A stretch of 64,000 bases of DNA from CAVQDV01 sp963711375 (GTDB lineage Bacteria > Pseudomonadota > Gammaproteobacteria > Coxiellales > Coxiellaceae), in the NCBI GenBank assembly GCA_963711375.1, contig CAVQDV010000005.1:2108001-2172000 (forward strand), written 5' to 3'. Shown in pieces: positions 8,517 through 17,934 of this stretch. Position numbers and translations under genes: made by a program. Within the stretch, counting starts at the first letter, position 1, and every line of letters starts with the position of its first letter. The notes beneath the pieces were generated by a model, which saw only the letters and a list, made by a program, of their open reading frames with translations, searched no databases and was not told the DNA's origin.

Positions 8517-8960
8517 ATGATAAAAATCAGCAAATTAGCCGATTATGCTACAGTGATTATGAACTTTCTCAGTGCTGATCCGAACAATTGTTTCAGCGCT
8601 TCGATGATTGCAGAATCCGTCCATATCGCCGCTCCTACCGTTAGCAAGGTCCTAAAATTATTGAATGAGGCCGAGTTAGTATGCTCTACGCGTGGGATTC
8701 ATGGCGGATACCAATTGGCACGTGCCCCTGAGTTGATCAATGTAGCTCAAGTGATCGAAGCTATTGACGGACGCGCCGGAATGACGGATTGTTGTCGCGC
8801 GAGAGACTTATGTGGCAATGATGCCGTTTGCGCCTTGCGTGGCAATTGGCAGTATATCAGCCAAATGATTAATGATTTTTTAGTAAATGTTAGCTTAGCC
8901 GACATGGCAAAACCTTTACAAAACATGGCCGTATTTCAAAAAATGGCAGAACGTAAATGA
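8517..8960 (+). CDS. sufR: Rrf2-family regulator of the suf operon
   Basis: 147 residues with an N-terminal winged helix-turn-helix (SKLADYATVIMNFL, then the recognition helix SASMIAESVHIAAPTVSKVL) and the Rrf2 wing (STRGIHGGYQLAR). The cysteine cluster CC...C...C near residues 93-106 can hold an iron-sulfur cluster that senses Fe-S supply. It is the first gene of the suf operon and overlaps sufB by four bases. Gammaproteobacteria with suf-only systems commonly have this SUF-specific regulator instead of IscR. The name sufR is used in that sense and does not imply orthology with cyanobacterial SufR. Confidence 0.85.
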   Translation: MIKISKLADYATVIMNFLSADPNNCFSASMIAESVHIAAPTVSKVLKLLNEAELVCSTRGIHGGYQLARAPELINVAQVIEAIDGRAGMTDCCRARDLCGNDAVCALRGNWQYISQMINDFLVNVSLADMAKPLQNMAVFQKMAERK

Positions 8961-10405
8961 CGAAAAATGCTTATATTAATGAAGTGGTGAATAAAACCTA
9001 TCAACATGGTTTTGTCACGGATATCGAATCTGATACCTTGCCAGCCGGTTTGAATGAAGAGGTTATTCGAACGATTTCCGCGAAAAAAGAAGAGCCTGAA
9101 TTTTTATTAGAATGGCGTTTGAAGGCTTATCGCGCGTTGGCTGACAATGCAGGAGCCTACTTGGGCTCATGTTCAATTTACGCCGATTGATTATCAGGCC
9201 ATCAGCTATTATTCTGCGCCAAAATCTCAGGCGAATGCACCCAAAAGTTTGGATGAAGTCGATCCAAAATTATTAGAAACTTATGAAAAATTAGGTATTC
9301 CCTTGCATGAACGCGCTAAATTGGCGGGTGTTGCTGTGGATGCGGTATTTGATAGCGTTTCGGTCGCCACAACGTTTAAAGAAAAATTAGCAGAAGTCGG
9401 CGTGATTTTTTGCTCCTTTTCAGAAGCGGTACAAAAGCATCCCGAATTAGTCGAGAAATATTTAGGCACCGTGGTGCCTTATCGCGATAATTTTTATGCG
9501 GCTTTAAATTCAGCGGTATTTAGCGATGGTTCCTTTGTTTATATTCCTAAAGGTGTGCGCTGTCCCTATGGAATTATCCACTTATTTTCGCATTAATGCC
9601 GCTAAATACCGGGCAATTTGAACGAACATTAATTATTGCCGATGAAGATAGCTATGTGAGTTATTTGGAAGGTTGCACGGCGCCCATGCGAGATGAAAAT
9701 CAATTGCATGCCGCTGTTGTGGAGTTGGTTGCTTTAGATCGTGCGCAAATTAAATATTCAACAGTGCAAAATTGGTATCCTGGAGATGAAAATGGTAAGG
9801 GTGGGATTTATAATTTTGTGACAAAACGTGGGGCTTGTCGTGGTGTGAGTTCAAAAATATCGTGGACACAAATTGAAACGGGCTCTGCAATTACCTGGAA
9901 ATATCCGAGTGTCATTTTGCAGGGTGATCATTCAGTGGGTGAATTTTATTCTGTGGCGTTGACGAATCATTATCAGCAAGCCGATACCGGCACCAAAATG
10001 ATTCATATGGGTAAAAATACGAGCTCAACTATTATTTCAAAAGGTATTTCGGCAGGACATGGTCAAAATAGTTATCGCGGCTTGGTGCGAATTTCACCGG
10101 GGGCGGATAATGCCCGTAATTACACCCAATGTGATTCCTTATTAATTGGCGATCAATGTGGCGCACATACTTTTCCTTATATTGAAGTGAAAAATAACAC
10201 AGCCAAAGTTGAGCATGAGGCTAGCACCTCAAAAATCAGTGAAGATCAATTATTTTATTGCCGTGCACGGGGCATCAATACAGAAGATGCTGTTTCGATG
10301 ATTGTGAATGGGTTTTGTAAGCAAGTATTTAAAGAATTGCCAATGGAATTTGCGGTGGAAGCGCAAAAATTATTAACGGTCAGTTTGGAAGGCGCAGTAG
10401 GCTAA
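8957..10405 (+). pseudogene. sufB: Fe-S cluster assembly protein SufB, with three +1 frameshifts
   Basis: SufB is the scaffold subunit of the SufBC2D complex. Its sequence is highly conserved along the whole length (EPTWAHVQFTPIDYQAISYY, SYVSYLEGCTAPMRDENQLH), but the frame breaks three times, each time by one extra base: T in the TT at 9137-9138 (expected RAWLTMQEP), C in the CCC at 9564-9566 (expected CPMELSTYFRINA), and A in the AAA at 9604-9606 (expected AANTGQFER). Removing these three bases gives a full-length protein of about 480 residues. The residues around each break are otherwise perfect. Sequencing or assembly errors, or very recent inactivation, are therefore more likely than old decay. 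Confidence 0.85.
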
Positions 10406-10416
10406 AAGAGGTAAAA

Positions 10417-11157
10417 ATGTTAACGATTAAAAATTTACATGCCAAGGTGCAGAATCACGAAATTTTACACGGCTTAAATCTCAGTATTAAACCGGGCGAA
10501 GTGCATGCCATTATGGGTCCAAATGGCGCTGGAAAAAGCACTTTAGCCAATGTGTTGGCGGGTCATGAGGGCTATGAGTCTACCGCGGGTTCTGTCGAAT
10601 ATTTTGGGCAAAATTTGCTCGCGATGACACCGGAAGAACGTGCTGTGGCTGGTGTCTTTTTGGCTTTTCAATATCCCGTTGAAATCCCAGGCGTTAATAA
10701 TATGTATTTTTTAAAAACGGCCTTAAATAGCCTGCGAAAAGCACGAGGCGAAAATTTAATAGATGCTGTTGACTTTATGAAATTGATTAAAGATAAAATC
10801 CAGCAAGTGGAAATGGATGATCGTTTTTTAAATCGCTCTGTCAATGAAGGCTTTTCGGGCGGCGAGAAAAAGCGCAATGAAGTGTTGCAGATGTTGATGT
10901 TAGAGCCGAAATTAGCGATTTTAGATGAAACGGATTCTGGCTTGGATATTGATGCGCTGCAAAGCATCGCGAAGGGTGTGAATCAATTGCGCGATACGAA
11001 TCGCAGTTTTATCGTCGTGACGCATTATCAACGCCTATTAAATTATATTGAGCCGAATTTTGTTCATGTGATGATGAATGGAAAAATTGTGGAATCTGGC
11101 GGTAAGGAATTGTCTGAAAAACTCGAGAAAAATGGTTACGGATGGTTGCAAGTATGA
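10417..11157 (+). CDS. sufC: Fe-S cluster assembly ATPase SufC
   Basis: 246 residues, an ABC-type ATPase without membrane parts. Walker A is GPNGAGKST at about 34-42, the signature FSGGEKKRNE near 144, and Walker B LAILDETDSGLD near 166, with the SufC-typical form of each. It binds SufB and SufD and powers cluster assembly on the complex in the cytosol. AAGAGG lies 6 nt before the start. The gene is intact, with no frameshifts, in contrast to sufB, and its stop overlaps the sufD start. Confidence 0.95.
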   Translation: MLTIKNLHAKVQNHEILHGLNLSIKPGEVHAIMGPNGAGKSTLANVLAGHEGYESTAGSVEYFGQNLLAMTPEERAVAGVFLAFQYPVEIPGVNNMYFLKTALNSLRKARGENLIDAVDFMKLIKDKIQQVEMDDRFLNRSVNEGFSGGEKKRNEVLQMLMLEPKLAILDETDSGLDIDALQSIAKGVNQLRDTNRSFIVVTHYQRLLNYIEPNFVHVMMNGKIVESGGKELSEKLEKNGYGWLQV

Positions 11158-12410
11158 TGACAAAACCACAATGGTTACAAACGTGGCAAACGCAAAAGGC
11201 GGAAGTTTTTCGCGCCGAGGGTTTTCCTACGCGAAAAACCGAAGATTGGAAATACACAAATATCGGTATCATTACAGAGAATACGTACAGAAAAATCTCC
11301 TCTCCCCTGGAATATTCTCCCCACTCTCCTGAAACATTAACTGAATCTTACTTGCTGCTAGTTCAAGATGGTCAATTGCGCCGAGACCAATCCCACTTAC
11401 CAGATGCTAATCAGGTGAAAATCACTACCTGGTCTGAACAATACATTGAAAATCCAGCCTGGCTGCACGAAATATTTTCTGAATTTTCAGAGGTAAAAAA
11501 CACACCATTTACGAATTTAAATAACGCGAACTTCAATGATGGACTTTTAATAAAGGTTAACGATAATTGCATTCTAGACAAACCGATCCAAATTTTATAT
11601 CTCACCAGTAATTATGCTGAATCGATCGAGCAGCATTTCCATAACATGATTCATGTTGGAAAAAATAGTCAGACTATTTTTTTGGAGTCGCATCAGGACA
11701 ATAATTCAAAGGCTTCTTTCCACAATAATGTCACGAATATTCTGGTAGATGAAAACGCACGCTTGGATTATTTTAAATTATCACCAGAAAATGAACAGTC
11801 TCTTCAAATTTCCAGTATGGCTTTTTTGCAAGAACGAGACAGCCTGGTGAATGCCTATCATTTTGGCTTAGGCGGCCGTTTAGTTCGAGATGATTTGCAT
11901 TTTATCCTGAAGAATAAAGGGGCTACCTGCGGGCTTTATGGCTTTTATGCTTTACAGGGCAGTGAGAATTATGATTGTCACAGCCGCATTGATCATGTGA
12001 GTAGTTTGACCAATAGTCAGCAATTGTATAAAGGTATTGTCAACGGCAAGGCACGAGGCGTTTTTAATGGTAAAATAGTGGTTCATAAAGGCGTTTCAAA
12101 GATTAACGCTAAGCAAAGAAATAATAATATCTTGTTGACGAAGACGGCAGAAATTAATACGAAGCCCGAGTTGGAAATTTATTCCGAAGATGTTTCTTGT
12201 TCGCATGGGGCTACTGTTGGTGAATTAGATGCCGCTGCACTCTTTTATTTGCGCAGTCGAGGTATTCCTGAGAGTGAGGCTAAGCAGCTGTTGACTCGGG
12301 CTTTTGCGGAGGAAGTTTTTGAATTAATGCCCTTCACCCTAATCCATTTGACGGAGCGTGTAATGCAAAAATTGTTTTATTCGCCCAATTCAGGAGAAAA
12401 GAATGAGTGA
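11154..12410 (+). CDS. sufD: Fe-S cluster assembly protein SufD
   Basis: About 418 residues. The start is taken as ATG at 11154, overlapping the sufC stop; a second ATG follows immediately. The N-terminus (TRKTEDWKYTNI) and the C-terminal SufB/SufD core with CSHGATVGELDAAALFYLRS and GIPESEAKQLLTRAF are typical. SufD partners SufB in the SufBC2D scaffold and is needed for iron acquisition. The middle is more divergent than in SufB, as is normal for the family. The frame is intact. Confidence 0.93.
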   Translation: MMTKPQWLQTWQTQKAEVFRAEGFPTRKTEDWKYTNIGIITENTYRKISSPLEYSPHSPETLTESYLLLVQDGQLRRDQSHLPDANQVKITTWSEQYIENPAWLHEIFSEFSEVKNTPFTNLNNANFNDGLLIKVNDNCILDKPIQILYLTSNYAESIEQHFHNMIHVGKNSQTIFLESHQDNNSKASFHNNVTNILVDENARLDYFKLSPENEQSLQISSMAFLQERDSLVNAYHFGLGGRLVRDDLHFILKNKGATCGLYGFYALQGSENYDCHSRIDHVSSLTNSQQLYKGIVNGKARGVFNGKIVVHKGVSKINAKQRNNNILLTKTAEINTKPELEIYSEDVSCSHGATVGELDAAALFYLRSRGIPESEAKQLLTRAFAEEVFELMPFTLIHLTERVMQKLFYSPNSGEKNE

Positions 12411-13644
12411 GATTATTATAAATTCAATTGATGAAATCGCTTTAGATTTTCCAATCTTGCGCCAGGTTTTTCATGGCAAACGGTTTGTTTACTTGGACAG
12501 CGGTGCCACTTCTCAGAAACCCAGAGAGGTGATTGAAAGGCTGAAGAATTATTATGAGTATGAAAATGCAAATGTTCATCGTGGCGTTTATGCCTTAAGT
12601 GAAAAAGCCACAAAATTATACGAAGCCGCTCGTGAATCTGTAGCGCGTTTTATCAATGCGAAAAGTCATCGAGAAATTGTATTCACACGTGGGACTACTG
12701 AAGCCATTAATTTAGTGGCGCATGGATTTTCGCAAAAATTTTTGAAAAAGGGCGATGAGGTGCTGATTTCGGCGATGGAGCATCACTCGAATATCGTTCC
12801 TTGGCAGCAAGCTTGTGCGCAAAGCGGTGCTGTGCTACGCATTATTCCTCTTTTAGAGAATGGCGATATTGATTTAGCCGCTTATAAAAAATTGTTAACT
12901 GAAAAAACGAAATTGGTTGGAATTATTCATATTTCAAATGTTTTAGGCACTGTAAATCCCATTCGTGAAATGGTTCAATTAGCGCATCACGTAGGCGCAG
13001 CGGTTTTAGTTGACGGTGCGCAATCAGTTCCGCATCGGGCGGTCGATATGCAAGCACTCGATTGTGATTTTTTCGCATTTTCATCGCATAAATGCTATGG
13101 GCCAATGGGTGTGGGTGTTTTATATGGCAAAGAACAATGGCTGGAAAAACTACCCGTTTATCAAACGGGTGGTGATATGATCAGCCGAGTGAGTTTTGAG
13201 AGCACCGAATTTAATGTCTTACCTTATCGATTTGAGGCAGGCACTCCCAATGTGGGTGGCGTGATTGGTTTGAAGGCGGCGATCGATTATATCGCAGAAA
13301 TTGGCTATGAAAAAATAAGCTCTCATGAAGTTGAACTGTTAAATTATGCCATATCTTGTTTATCTTCGATTCCCGGATTAAAAATAATCGGAGAGCCCAA
13401 GGAGCGTTCTGCCGTGATTTCTTTTGTGTTAGATGGCGTGCATCCGCATGATATTGGTACGGTTTTAGACGCCGAAGGCATAGCGATTCGTGCAGGGCAT
13501 CATTGTGCTATGCCGCTCATGGATACGTTAGGCTTAGTAGCTACAGCACGGGTTTCGCTGGGCATTTACAATACTAAAAAAGATATTGATGATTTAATTC
13601 GCGGGCTTCATAAAGTTCAGCACCTCTTTAAGAGGAAGTCATGA
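12403..13644 (+). CDS. sufS: Cysteine desulfurase SufS
   Basis: 413 residues, a class II cysteine desulfurase that takes sulfur from cysteine for cluster building. It shows the cofactor pocket (TRGTTEAINLVA, MEHHSNIVPWQ), the PLP-binding Lys in SSHKCYGPMG near residue 229, and the persulfide Cys in RAGHHCAMP near 366. It overlaps sufD by eight bases and the next gene by four. No sufE is present; a SufU-like domain follows, which fits transfer of sulfur from SufS to SufU. Confidence 0.95.
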   Translation: MSEIIINSIDEIALDFPILRQVFHGKRFVYLDSGATSQKPREVIERLKNYYEYENANVHRGVYALSEKATKLYEAARESVARFINAKSHREIVFTRGTTEAINLVAHGFSQKFLKKGDEVLISAMEHHSNIVPWQQACAQSGAVLRIIPLLENGDIDLAAYKKLLTEKTKLVGIIHISNVLGTVNPIREMVQLAHHVGAAVLVDGAQSVPHRAVDMQALDCDFFAFSSHKCYGPMGVGVLYGKEQWLEKLPVYQTGGDMISRVSFESTEFNVLPYRFEAGTPNVGGVIGLKAAIDYIAEIGYEKISSHEVELLNYAISCLSSIPGLKIIGEPKERSAVISFVLDGVHPHDIGTVLDAEGIAIRAGHHCAMPLMDTLGLVATARVSLGIYNTKKDIDDLIRGLHKVQHLFKRKS

Positions 13645-14432
13645 ACGATTTGCGCGAATTATATCAGGAATTAATTATCGACCACGGTTATTCTCCGCGT
13701 AATTTTGGCCGCCTCGAGAATGCCAATTATTCGAAAGAAGGTTACAACCCTTTGTGTGGCGATAAATTGAAATTATATATGCTTATTTCCGGTGGAATTA
13801 TTAAAGACGTGAAATTTGAAGGTGCGGGCTGTGCGATTTCGATGGCTTCCGCTTCATTGATGACGGAATGCCTTATTGGAAAAACATTGCAGGAATTTCA
13901 AACGATTTTTTCGGGTTTTCATGAGCTGATCACTGGCGACAAAGATCGTGTTGATACTGAAAAATTGGGAAAATTAATGGTTTTGGGTGGGGTAGCACAA
14001 TATCCCTCTCGAGTGAAGTGCGCGACATTGGCGTGGCATACGGCCAAGGCCTGTATAGAAAATGATGTAGAAAAGGTGAGTACCGAAAAAATTATTTCGT
14101 TAACAACAGCAGCCGAAGCGCACATTATTAAAATGCTGGCGCAAAAACCCAATGCTATTGGTTTTCGCCTGTCTGTAAAACAAACCGGTTGCACAGGCTA
14201 CATGTACATGCCAGAAATTGTGGGAGAGTCTGCTCCAGATGATCTTCAGGTAAAACAAAATGATTTCACGATTTATATCGACAAAAGCGCTGTAAACATG
14301 ATTCAAGGCACTGAAATTGATTATGTCAAAAAAGGCTTAGGCGTTTCACAATTAGTTTTTAATAATCCCAATGCAAAAAGTTTATGCGGCTGCGGCGAAA
14401 GTTTCAATTTGCGAGAGTCAGCAGATGAGTAG
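13641..14432 (+). CDS. SufU-like and A-type carrier (SufA/IscA) fusion protein
   Basis: One unbroken frame of 263 residues joins two proteins that are usually separate. Residues 1-148 are SufU/IscU-like, with Cys39 and Asp41 (NPLCGD), Cys64 (GAGCAISMASASLM) and Cys127 (RVKCATL). Residues 150-263 are an A-type Fe-S carrier with its three cysteines, Cys184 (QTGCTGY), Cys249 and Cys251 (LCGCGESF). The linker NDVEKVSTEK is short. In most suf operons SufU receives sulfur from SufS and SufA passes clusters to targets; here both steps would be tethered. It sits between sufS and sufT with overlapping ends. All cysteines are kept, so both halves look active. Confidence 0.85.
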   Translation: MNDLRELYQELIIDHGYSPRNFGRLENANYSKEGYNPLCGDKLKLYMLISGGIIKDVKFEGAGCAISMASASLMTECLIGKTLQEFQTIFSGFHELITGDKDRVDTEKLGKLMVLGGVAQYPSRVKCATLAWHTAKACIENDVEKVSTEKIISLTTAAEAHIIKMLAQKPNAIGFRLSVKQTGCTGYMYMPEIVGESAPDDLQVKQNDFTIYIDKSAVNMIQGTEIDYVKKGLGVSQLVFNNPNAKSLCGCGESFNLRESADE

Positions 14433-14967
14433 CGAGCGCGAAATAATTGTTTTGCATCGTGATTGCATTGCGATGATGGTGCCCTCGGGCGCTCGAATAA
14501 TGCTTCACCAAGGAACGGAAGTTACCATCACGCAATCCCTCGGAAATTCATTCACGGTGAATGTATTTGGTAACTTAGCACGCATCGATGGGAAAGATGC
14601 GGATGCCTTAGGAAAAACGGTCCATCACCCTATCGAAGATTTACCAGAAAGTGCTAGTCTAGAAGATAAAGTGTGGGCACAGTTAAAAACGGTTTTTGAT
14701 CCTGAAATCCCGGTTAATATAGTTGATTTAGGTTTAGTCTATGCGTGCAAAATAACGGAATTACCAGAAAAACATTATCGTGTTGATCTCACCATGACGC
14801 TAACGGCTCCGGGCTGTGGTATGGGTCCTGTGATTGCGGATGATGCTAGGCAAAAAATCTTAGTGATTCCAGAAGTCAGCGAAGCTGAAGTTGAAATTTC
14901 CTTTGACCCACCTTGGGATCGATCCATGATGTCGGATCTCGCAAAATTGGAGCTAGGCATTTTCTAG
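14425..14967 (+). CDS. sufT: Fe-S assembly protein SufT
   Basis: About 180 residues from ATG at 14425, overlapping the fusion gene's stop. The N-terminal half is the SufT-specific extension (IVLHRDCIAMMVPSGARIML). The C-terminal half is the MIP18/DUF59 domain, with DPEIPVNIVDLGLVYACKI and the cysteine motif TAPGCGMG. In known systems SufT helps mature Fe-S enzymes when demand is high. It closes the suf operon; the convergent yhbY gene begins at once. Confidence 0.9.
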   Translation: MSSEREIIVLHRDCIAMMVPSGARIMLHQGTEVTITQSLGNSFTVNVFGNLARIDGKDADALGKTVHHPIEDLPESASLEDKVWAQLKTVFDPEIPVNIVDLGLVYACKITELPEKHYRVDLTMTLTAPGCGMGPVIADDARQKILVIPEVSEAEVEISFDPPWDRSMMSDLAKLELGIF

Positions 14968-15242
14968 ATCAAAGTCCTTCGATAAATGACAGCGATATGA
15001 CCGATGGTCGTGACCAACTCAGCATGCATTTGCGTACAAATTTCGTCTATAATTGCGCGTCGATCGTCTCTATTCTCTGCATTCACACGAATTTTGATTA
15101 ACTCATGCGCATTCAAAGCAACATCCGTCTCAAGCAAAACCGCGGGGGTAAGTTGATTCACGCCTATAATCACAACGGGTTTGAGTGCATGGGCTTGCTG
15201 GCGTAAACGAAGCTTTAAATTTTTATTCATGATGTTCGACAT
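14964..15242 (-). CDS. yhbY: Ribosome-associated RNA-binding protein YhbY
   Basis: 92 residues with a CRS1-YhbY domain, a small KH-like fold that binds RNA and pre-50S particles. Typical elements are LRQQAHALKPVVIIGVNQLT and the helix ALNAHELIKIRV. A start four codons later (MNKNLKLRL) is equally possible. It diverges from rlmE with almost no spacer, a gene pair conserved in gammaproteobacteria and consistent with shared roles in 23S rRNA maturation. Its end overlaps the end of sufT by four bases. Confidence 0.9.
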   Translation of the reverse strand: MSNIMNKNLKLRLRQQAHALKPVVIIGVNQLTPAVLLETDVALNAHELIKIRVNAENRDDRRAIIDEICTQMHAELVTTIGHIAVIYRRTLI

Positions 15243-15271
15243 TCTTTATAGGAATGCGCTATGCTAGCGCG

Positions 15272-15883
15272 ATGAAAAAGCGTAGTCAATGGATGCGTGA
15301 GCATCTGAAAGATGAGTTCGTGCTAAAAGCACAACAAGATGGGTATGTTTCCCGCGCCGCCTACAAATTGCATGAAATCCAAGATCAAGATCAAATATTG
15401 AAACCTGGGATGACAGTTGTGGATTTGGGCGCAGCACCTGGTGGCTGGTCGCAAGTGGCTAGCGAATTGGTTGGCCCCAAAGGCAAAGTGATCGCCATCG
15501 ATATTTTGCCATTGGAAGTATCCGGCGATGTGATTTTTATTCAAGGCGATTTTACGGATGAAGCAATATTGGACAAATTAATGGAAACTTTAGATGGGCA
15601 AAAGGTGGATGTGGTGCTCTCGGATATGTCCCCGAATCTGTCCGGGCAAAAAGTGGTGGATCAACCCCGTATTGCCTATTTAGTTGAGCTGGCCTTGGAT
15701 TGTGTAGCTCGAATTTTGAAACCTGGCGGCACGTTTGTTGCCAAATTTTTTCAAGGCGAGGGCATTGATTCCATCATGTTGACGATGAAACACCGATTTA
15801 AATCCTTCAAAACTCGAAAACCGAAAGCTTCTCGACCAAAATCGAGGGAAATCTATTTATTGGGCAAGGGTTTTTTGGGATAA
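15272..15883 (+). CDS. rlmE: 23S rRNA 2'-O-methyltransferase RlmE (FtsJ/RrmJ)
   Basis: About 203 residues that methylate the 2'-O of U2552 in 23S rRNA. The SAM site is VVDLGAAPGGWSQVA. The catalytic K-D-K-E set can be followed: Lys in SRAAYKL, Asp in LSDMSPNLSG, Lys in VAKFFQG and Glu in SREIYLL. The frame also permits an ATG at 15254, but that region overlaps the divergent promoter zone and the family begins close to KKRSQWMREHL. It is followed by ftsH, the standard gammaproteobacterial order. Confidence 0.93.
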   Translation: MKKRSQWMREHLKDEFVLKAQQDGYVSRAAYKLHEIQDQDQILKPGMTVVDLGAAPGGWSQVASELVGPKGKVIAIDILPLEVSGDVIFIQGDFTDEAILDKLMETLDGQKVDVVLSDMSPNLSGQKVVDQPRIAYLVELALDCVARILKPGGTFVAKFFQGEGIDSIMLTMKHRFKSFKTRKPKASRPKSREIYLLGKGFLG

Positions 15884-15908
15884 TAGGTTAAAACCAAAGA
15901 GGTATATC

Positions 15909-17768
15909 TTGAACAGTATGTTAAAGAATTTGTTTTTGTGGGTGCTGATAGCCATCGTCTTCATGTACATATTTGACGTGTTAACGGCGCAGCATCCGAA
16001 TGTGAATCAATATAGTTATTCCGAATTTCTGCAAGCTGTGGATAAGGGTGACGTCAAAGATGTGCTGATTCAAAACCAAGAAATTAGCGGCAGAACGAAA
16101 GATGGTAAGAATTTTAAATCTTACCTGCCAATGGAAGATCAGTCTTTAATGCCAAGCTTAATTAAAAAGGGTATTAATGTGCAGGGTAAGCCAGCTGCAA
16201 CGCCAAGTTTATTCGTGCACTTGCTCATTAGCCTTGCGCCCATGGTGCTATTGATTTTGGTTTGGCTTTATTTTATGCGGCAAATGCAGGGTGGAAGTAG
16301 TGGTCGAGGTGGGCCGATGTCCTTTGGTCGATCACGTGCTCGTTTGCTGGGTGAAGATACGGTGCGAATTACGTTTGCTGACGTCGCGGGTTGCGATGAA
16401 GCCAAGCAAGAAGTTCAAGAGCTTGTTGAATTTTTACGTGACCCTGGAAAGTTCCAACGTTTAGGTGGAAAAATGCCTTGTGGTGTTTTGCTAGTTGGTG
16501 CGCCTGGAACCGGTAAAACTTTATTAGCGCGAGCCGTAGCTGGTGAAGCACGGGTTCCATTTTTTACCATTTCAGGCTCAGATTTTGTGGAAATGTTTGT
16601 CGGTGTAGGCGCATCCCGTGTCCGCGATATGTTCGATCAAGCCAAGAAACGGGCCCCTTGCATTATTTTTATCGATGAAATTGATGCAGTGGGTCGTCAT
16701 CGTGGTGCGGGCTTGGGCGGTGGTCATGATGAACGCGAGCAAACGCTGAATCAATTATTGGTGGAAATGGATGGTTTTGAAGGCAAAGAAGGTGTGATCG
16801 TCATGGCGGCGACAAATCGTCCAGATGTCTTAGATCCAGCACTTTTACGTCCAGGACGTTTTGATCGACAAGTGGTTGTCCCTCTGCCCGATTTAAAAGG
16901 CCGAGAAATGATTTTGAAAGTGCATCTCAAAAAAGTGCCTGGTGCTGTGAATATTAATGCGGCGAATATTGCGCGGGGTACCCCAGGTTTTTCGGGTGCA
17001 GATTTAGCAAATATCGTGAATGAGGCGGCGTTAATTGCCGCTCGAGAAAATAAGCGCGAAGTTAGCATGCGCGAACTGGAGCTGGCTAAAGATAAAATTA
17101 TTATGGGTGCTGAACGGCGTTCAATGGTAATGGATGAAAGCGAGAAAAAATTGACAGCTTATCATGAGGCTGGCCATGCTTTAGTGGGTTTGAAAGTAAC
17201 AGAACATGATCCGGTTTATAAGGTGAGCATTATTCCTCGTGGTCGTGCCCTAGGTGTCACGATGTTTTTACCAGAGGTGGAGCGTTACAGTATGAGTCGA
17301 CTTCGCTTAAAAAGTCGCTTGTCTGGATTGTACGGCGGGCGAATCGCAGAAGAACTTATTTTTGGTGCCGATAATATTACCACTGGAGCTTCGAATGATA
17401 TTGAGCGGGCCACGGAAATTGCTCGCAACATGGTGACGAAGTGGGGGCTCTCGGATAAATTGGGTCCTGTTACCTATCGCGAAGAAGAAGGTGAAGTGTT
17501 TTTGGGCCGAGCTATGACGGAAAGGCGCGATGTTTCGGCGGCTACAAGCGAGGCGATCGATGCTGAAGTGCGTCAAATAGTTGACCAGGCCTATGCGAAT
17601 GCCAAGAGAATTCTGAAGGAAAATATCGACAAATTGCATTTGATGGCAGCGGCCTTGATGAAATATGAAACTATCGATGAGAAGCAGATTCAGGAAATTA
17701 TGGATGGTAAGGATCCTACGCCGCCGGAAGGATGGAGTGAATTAGAGGGGGAAGGAGTTCCCGCTTAA
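15909..17768 (+). CDS. ftsH: ATP-dependent zinc metalloprotease FtsH
   Basis: 619 residues. TTG at 15909 is chosen because AGAGG lies about 7 nt before it; an ATG follows three codons later. There are two N-terminal membrane helices around a periplasmic part, then the AAA core: Walker A GAPGTGKT near 197, Walker B IIFIDEIDAVG, and the second region NRPDVLDPALLRPGRFD. The zinc site HEAGH is near residue 419. FtsH degrades misfolded membrane proteins and regulators such as LpxC and the heat-shock sigma factor. Confidence 0.97.
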   Translation: MNSMLKNLFLWVLIAIVFMYIFDVLTAQHPNVNQYSYSEFLQAVDKGDVKDVLIQNQEISGRTKDGKNFKSYLPMEDQSLMPSLIKKGINVQGKPAATPSLFVHLLISLAPMVLLILVWLYFMRQMQGGSSGRGGPMSFGRSRARLLGEDTVRITFADVAGCDEAKQEVQELVEFLRDPGKFQRLGGKMPCGVLLVGAPGTGKTLLARAVAGEARVPFFTISGSDFVEMFVGVGASRVRDMFDQAKKRAPCIIFIDEIDAVGRHRGAGLGGGHDEREQTLNQLLVEMDGFEGKEGVIVMAATNRPDVLDPALLRPGRFDRQVVVPLPDLKGREMILKVHLKKVPGAVNINAANIARGTPGFSGADLANIVNEAALIAARENKREVSMRELELAKDKIIMGAERRSMVMDESEKKLTAYHEAGHALVGLKVTEHDPVYKVSIIPRGRALGVTMFLPEVERYSMSRLRLKSRLSGLYGGRIAEELIFGADNITTGASNDIERATEIARNMVTKWGLSDKLGPVTYREEEGEVFLGRAMTERRDVSAATSEAIDAEVRQIVDQAYANAKRILKENIDKLHLMAAALMKYETIDEKQIQEIMDGKDPTPPEGWSELEGEGVPA

Positions 17769-17896
17769 TAGCGCGGAAACTTAGCCTTTTTAGCAAGGTT
17801 TTTCTCTCGCCGGTCTAGGAGGGGAGCTTTCAAGACCGCGCACTAGAACGTCCATGTGGCGCTTCGTCTTCGGCCCGTAGCGCAAGCAACTATTGT

Positions 17897-17933
17897 TCCC
17901 TCTCCCCTTGCGGGAGAGAGTTAGGGTGAGGGG
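17897..17933 (+). repeat. Extragenic palindromic element between ftsH and folP
   Basis: The 166-bp gap after ftsH holds a hairpin with stem CTCTCCC (17900-17906) and GGGAGAG (17912-17918), plus outer CCCT and AGGG parts. This form is a common intergenic repeat in proteobacterial genomes. It ends two bases before the folP start, so it could affect folP translation or act as a barrier to transcription. There is no T-tract for a classical terminator. Confidence 0.55.
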
Positions 17934-17934
17934 T

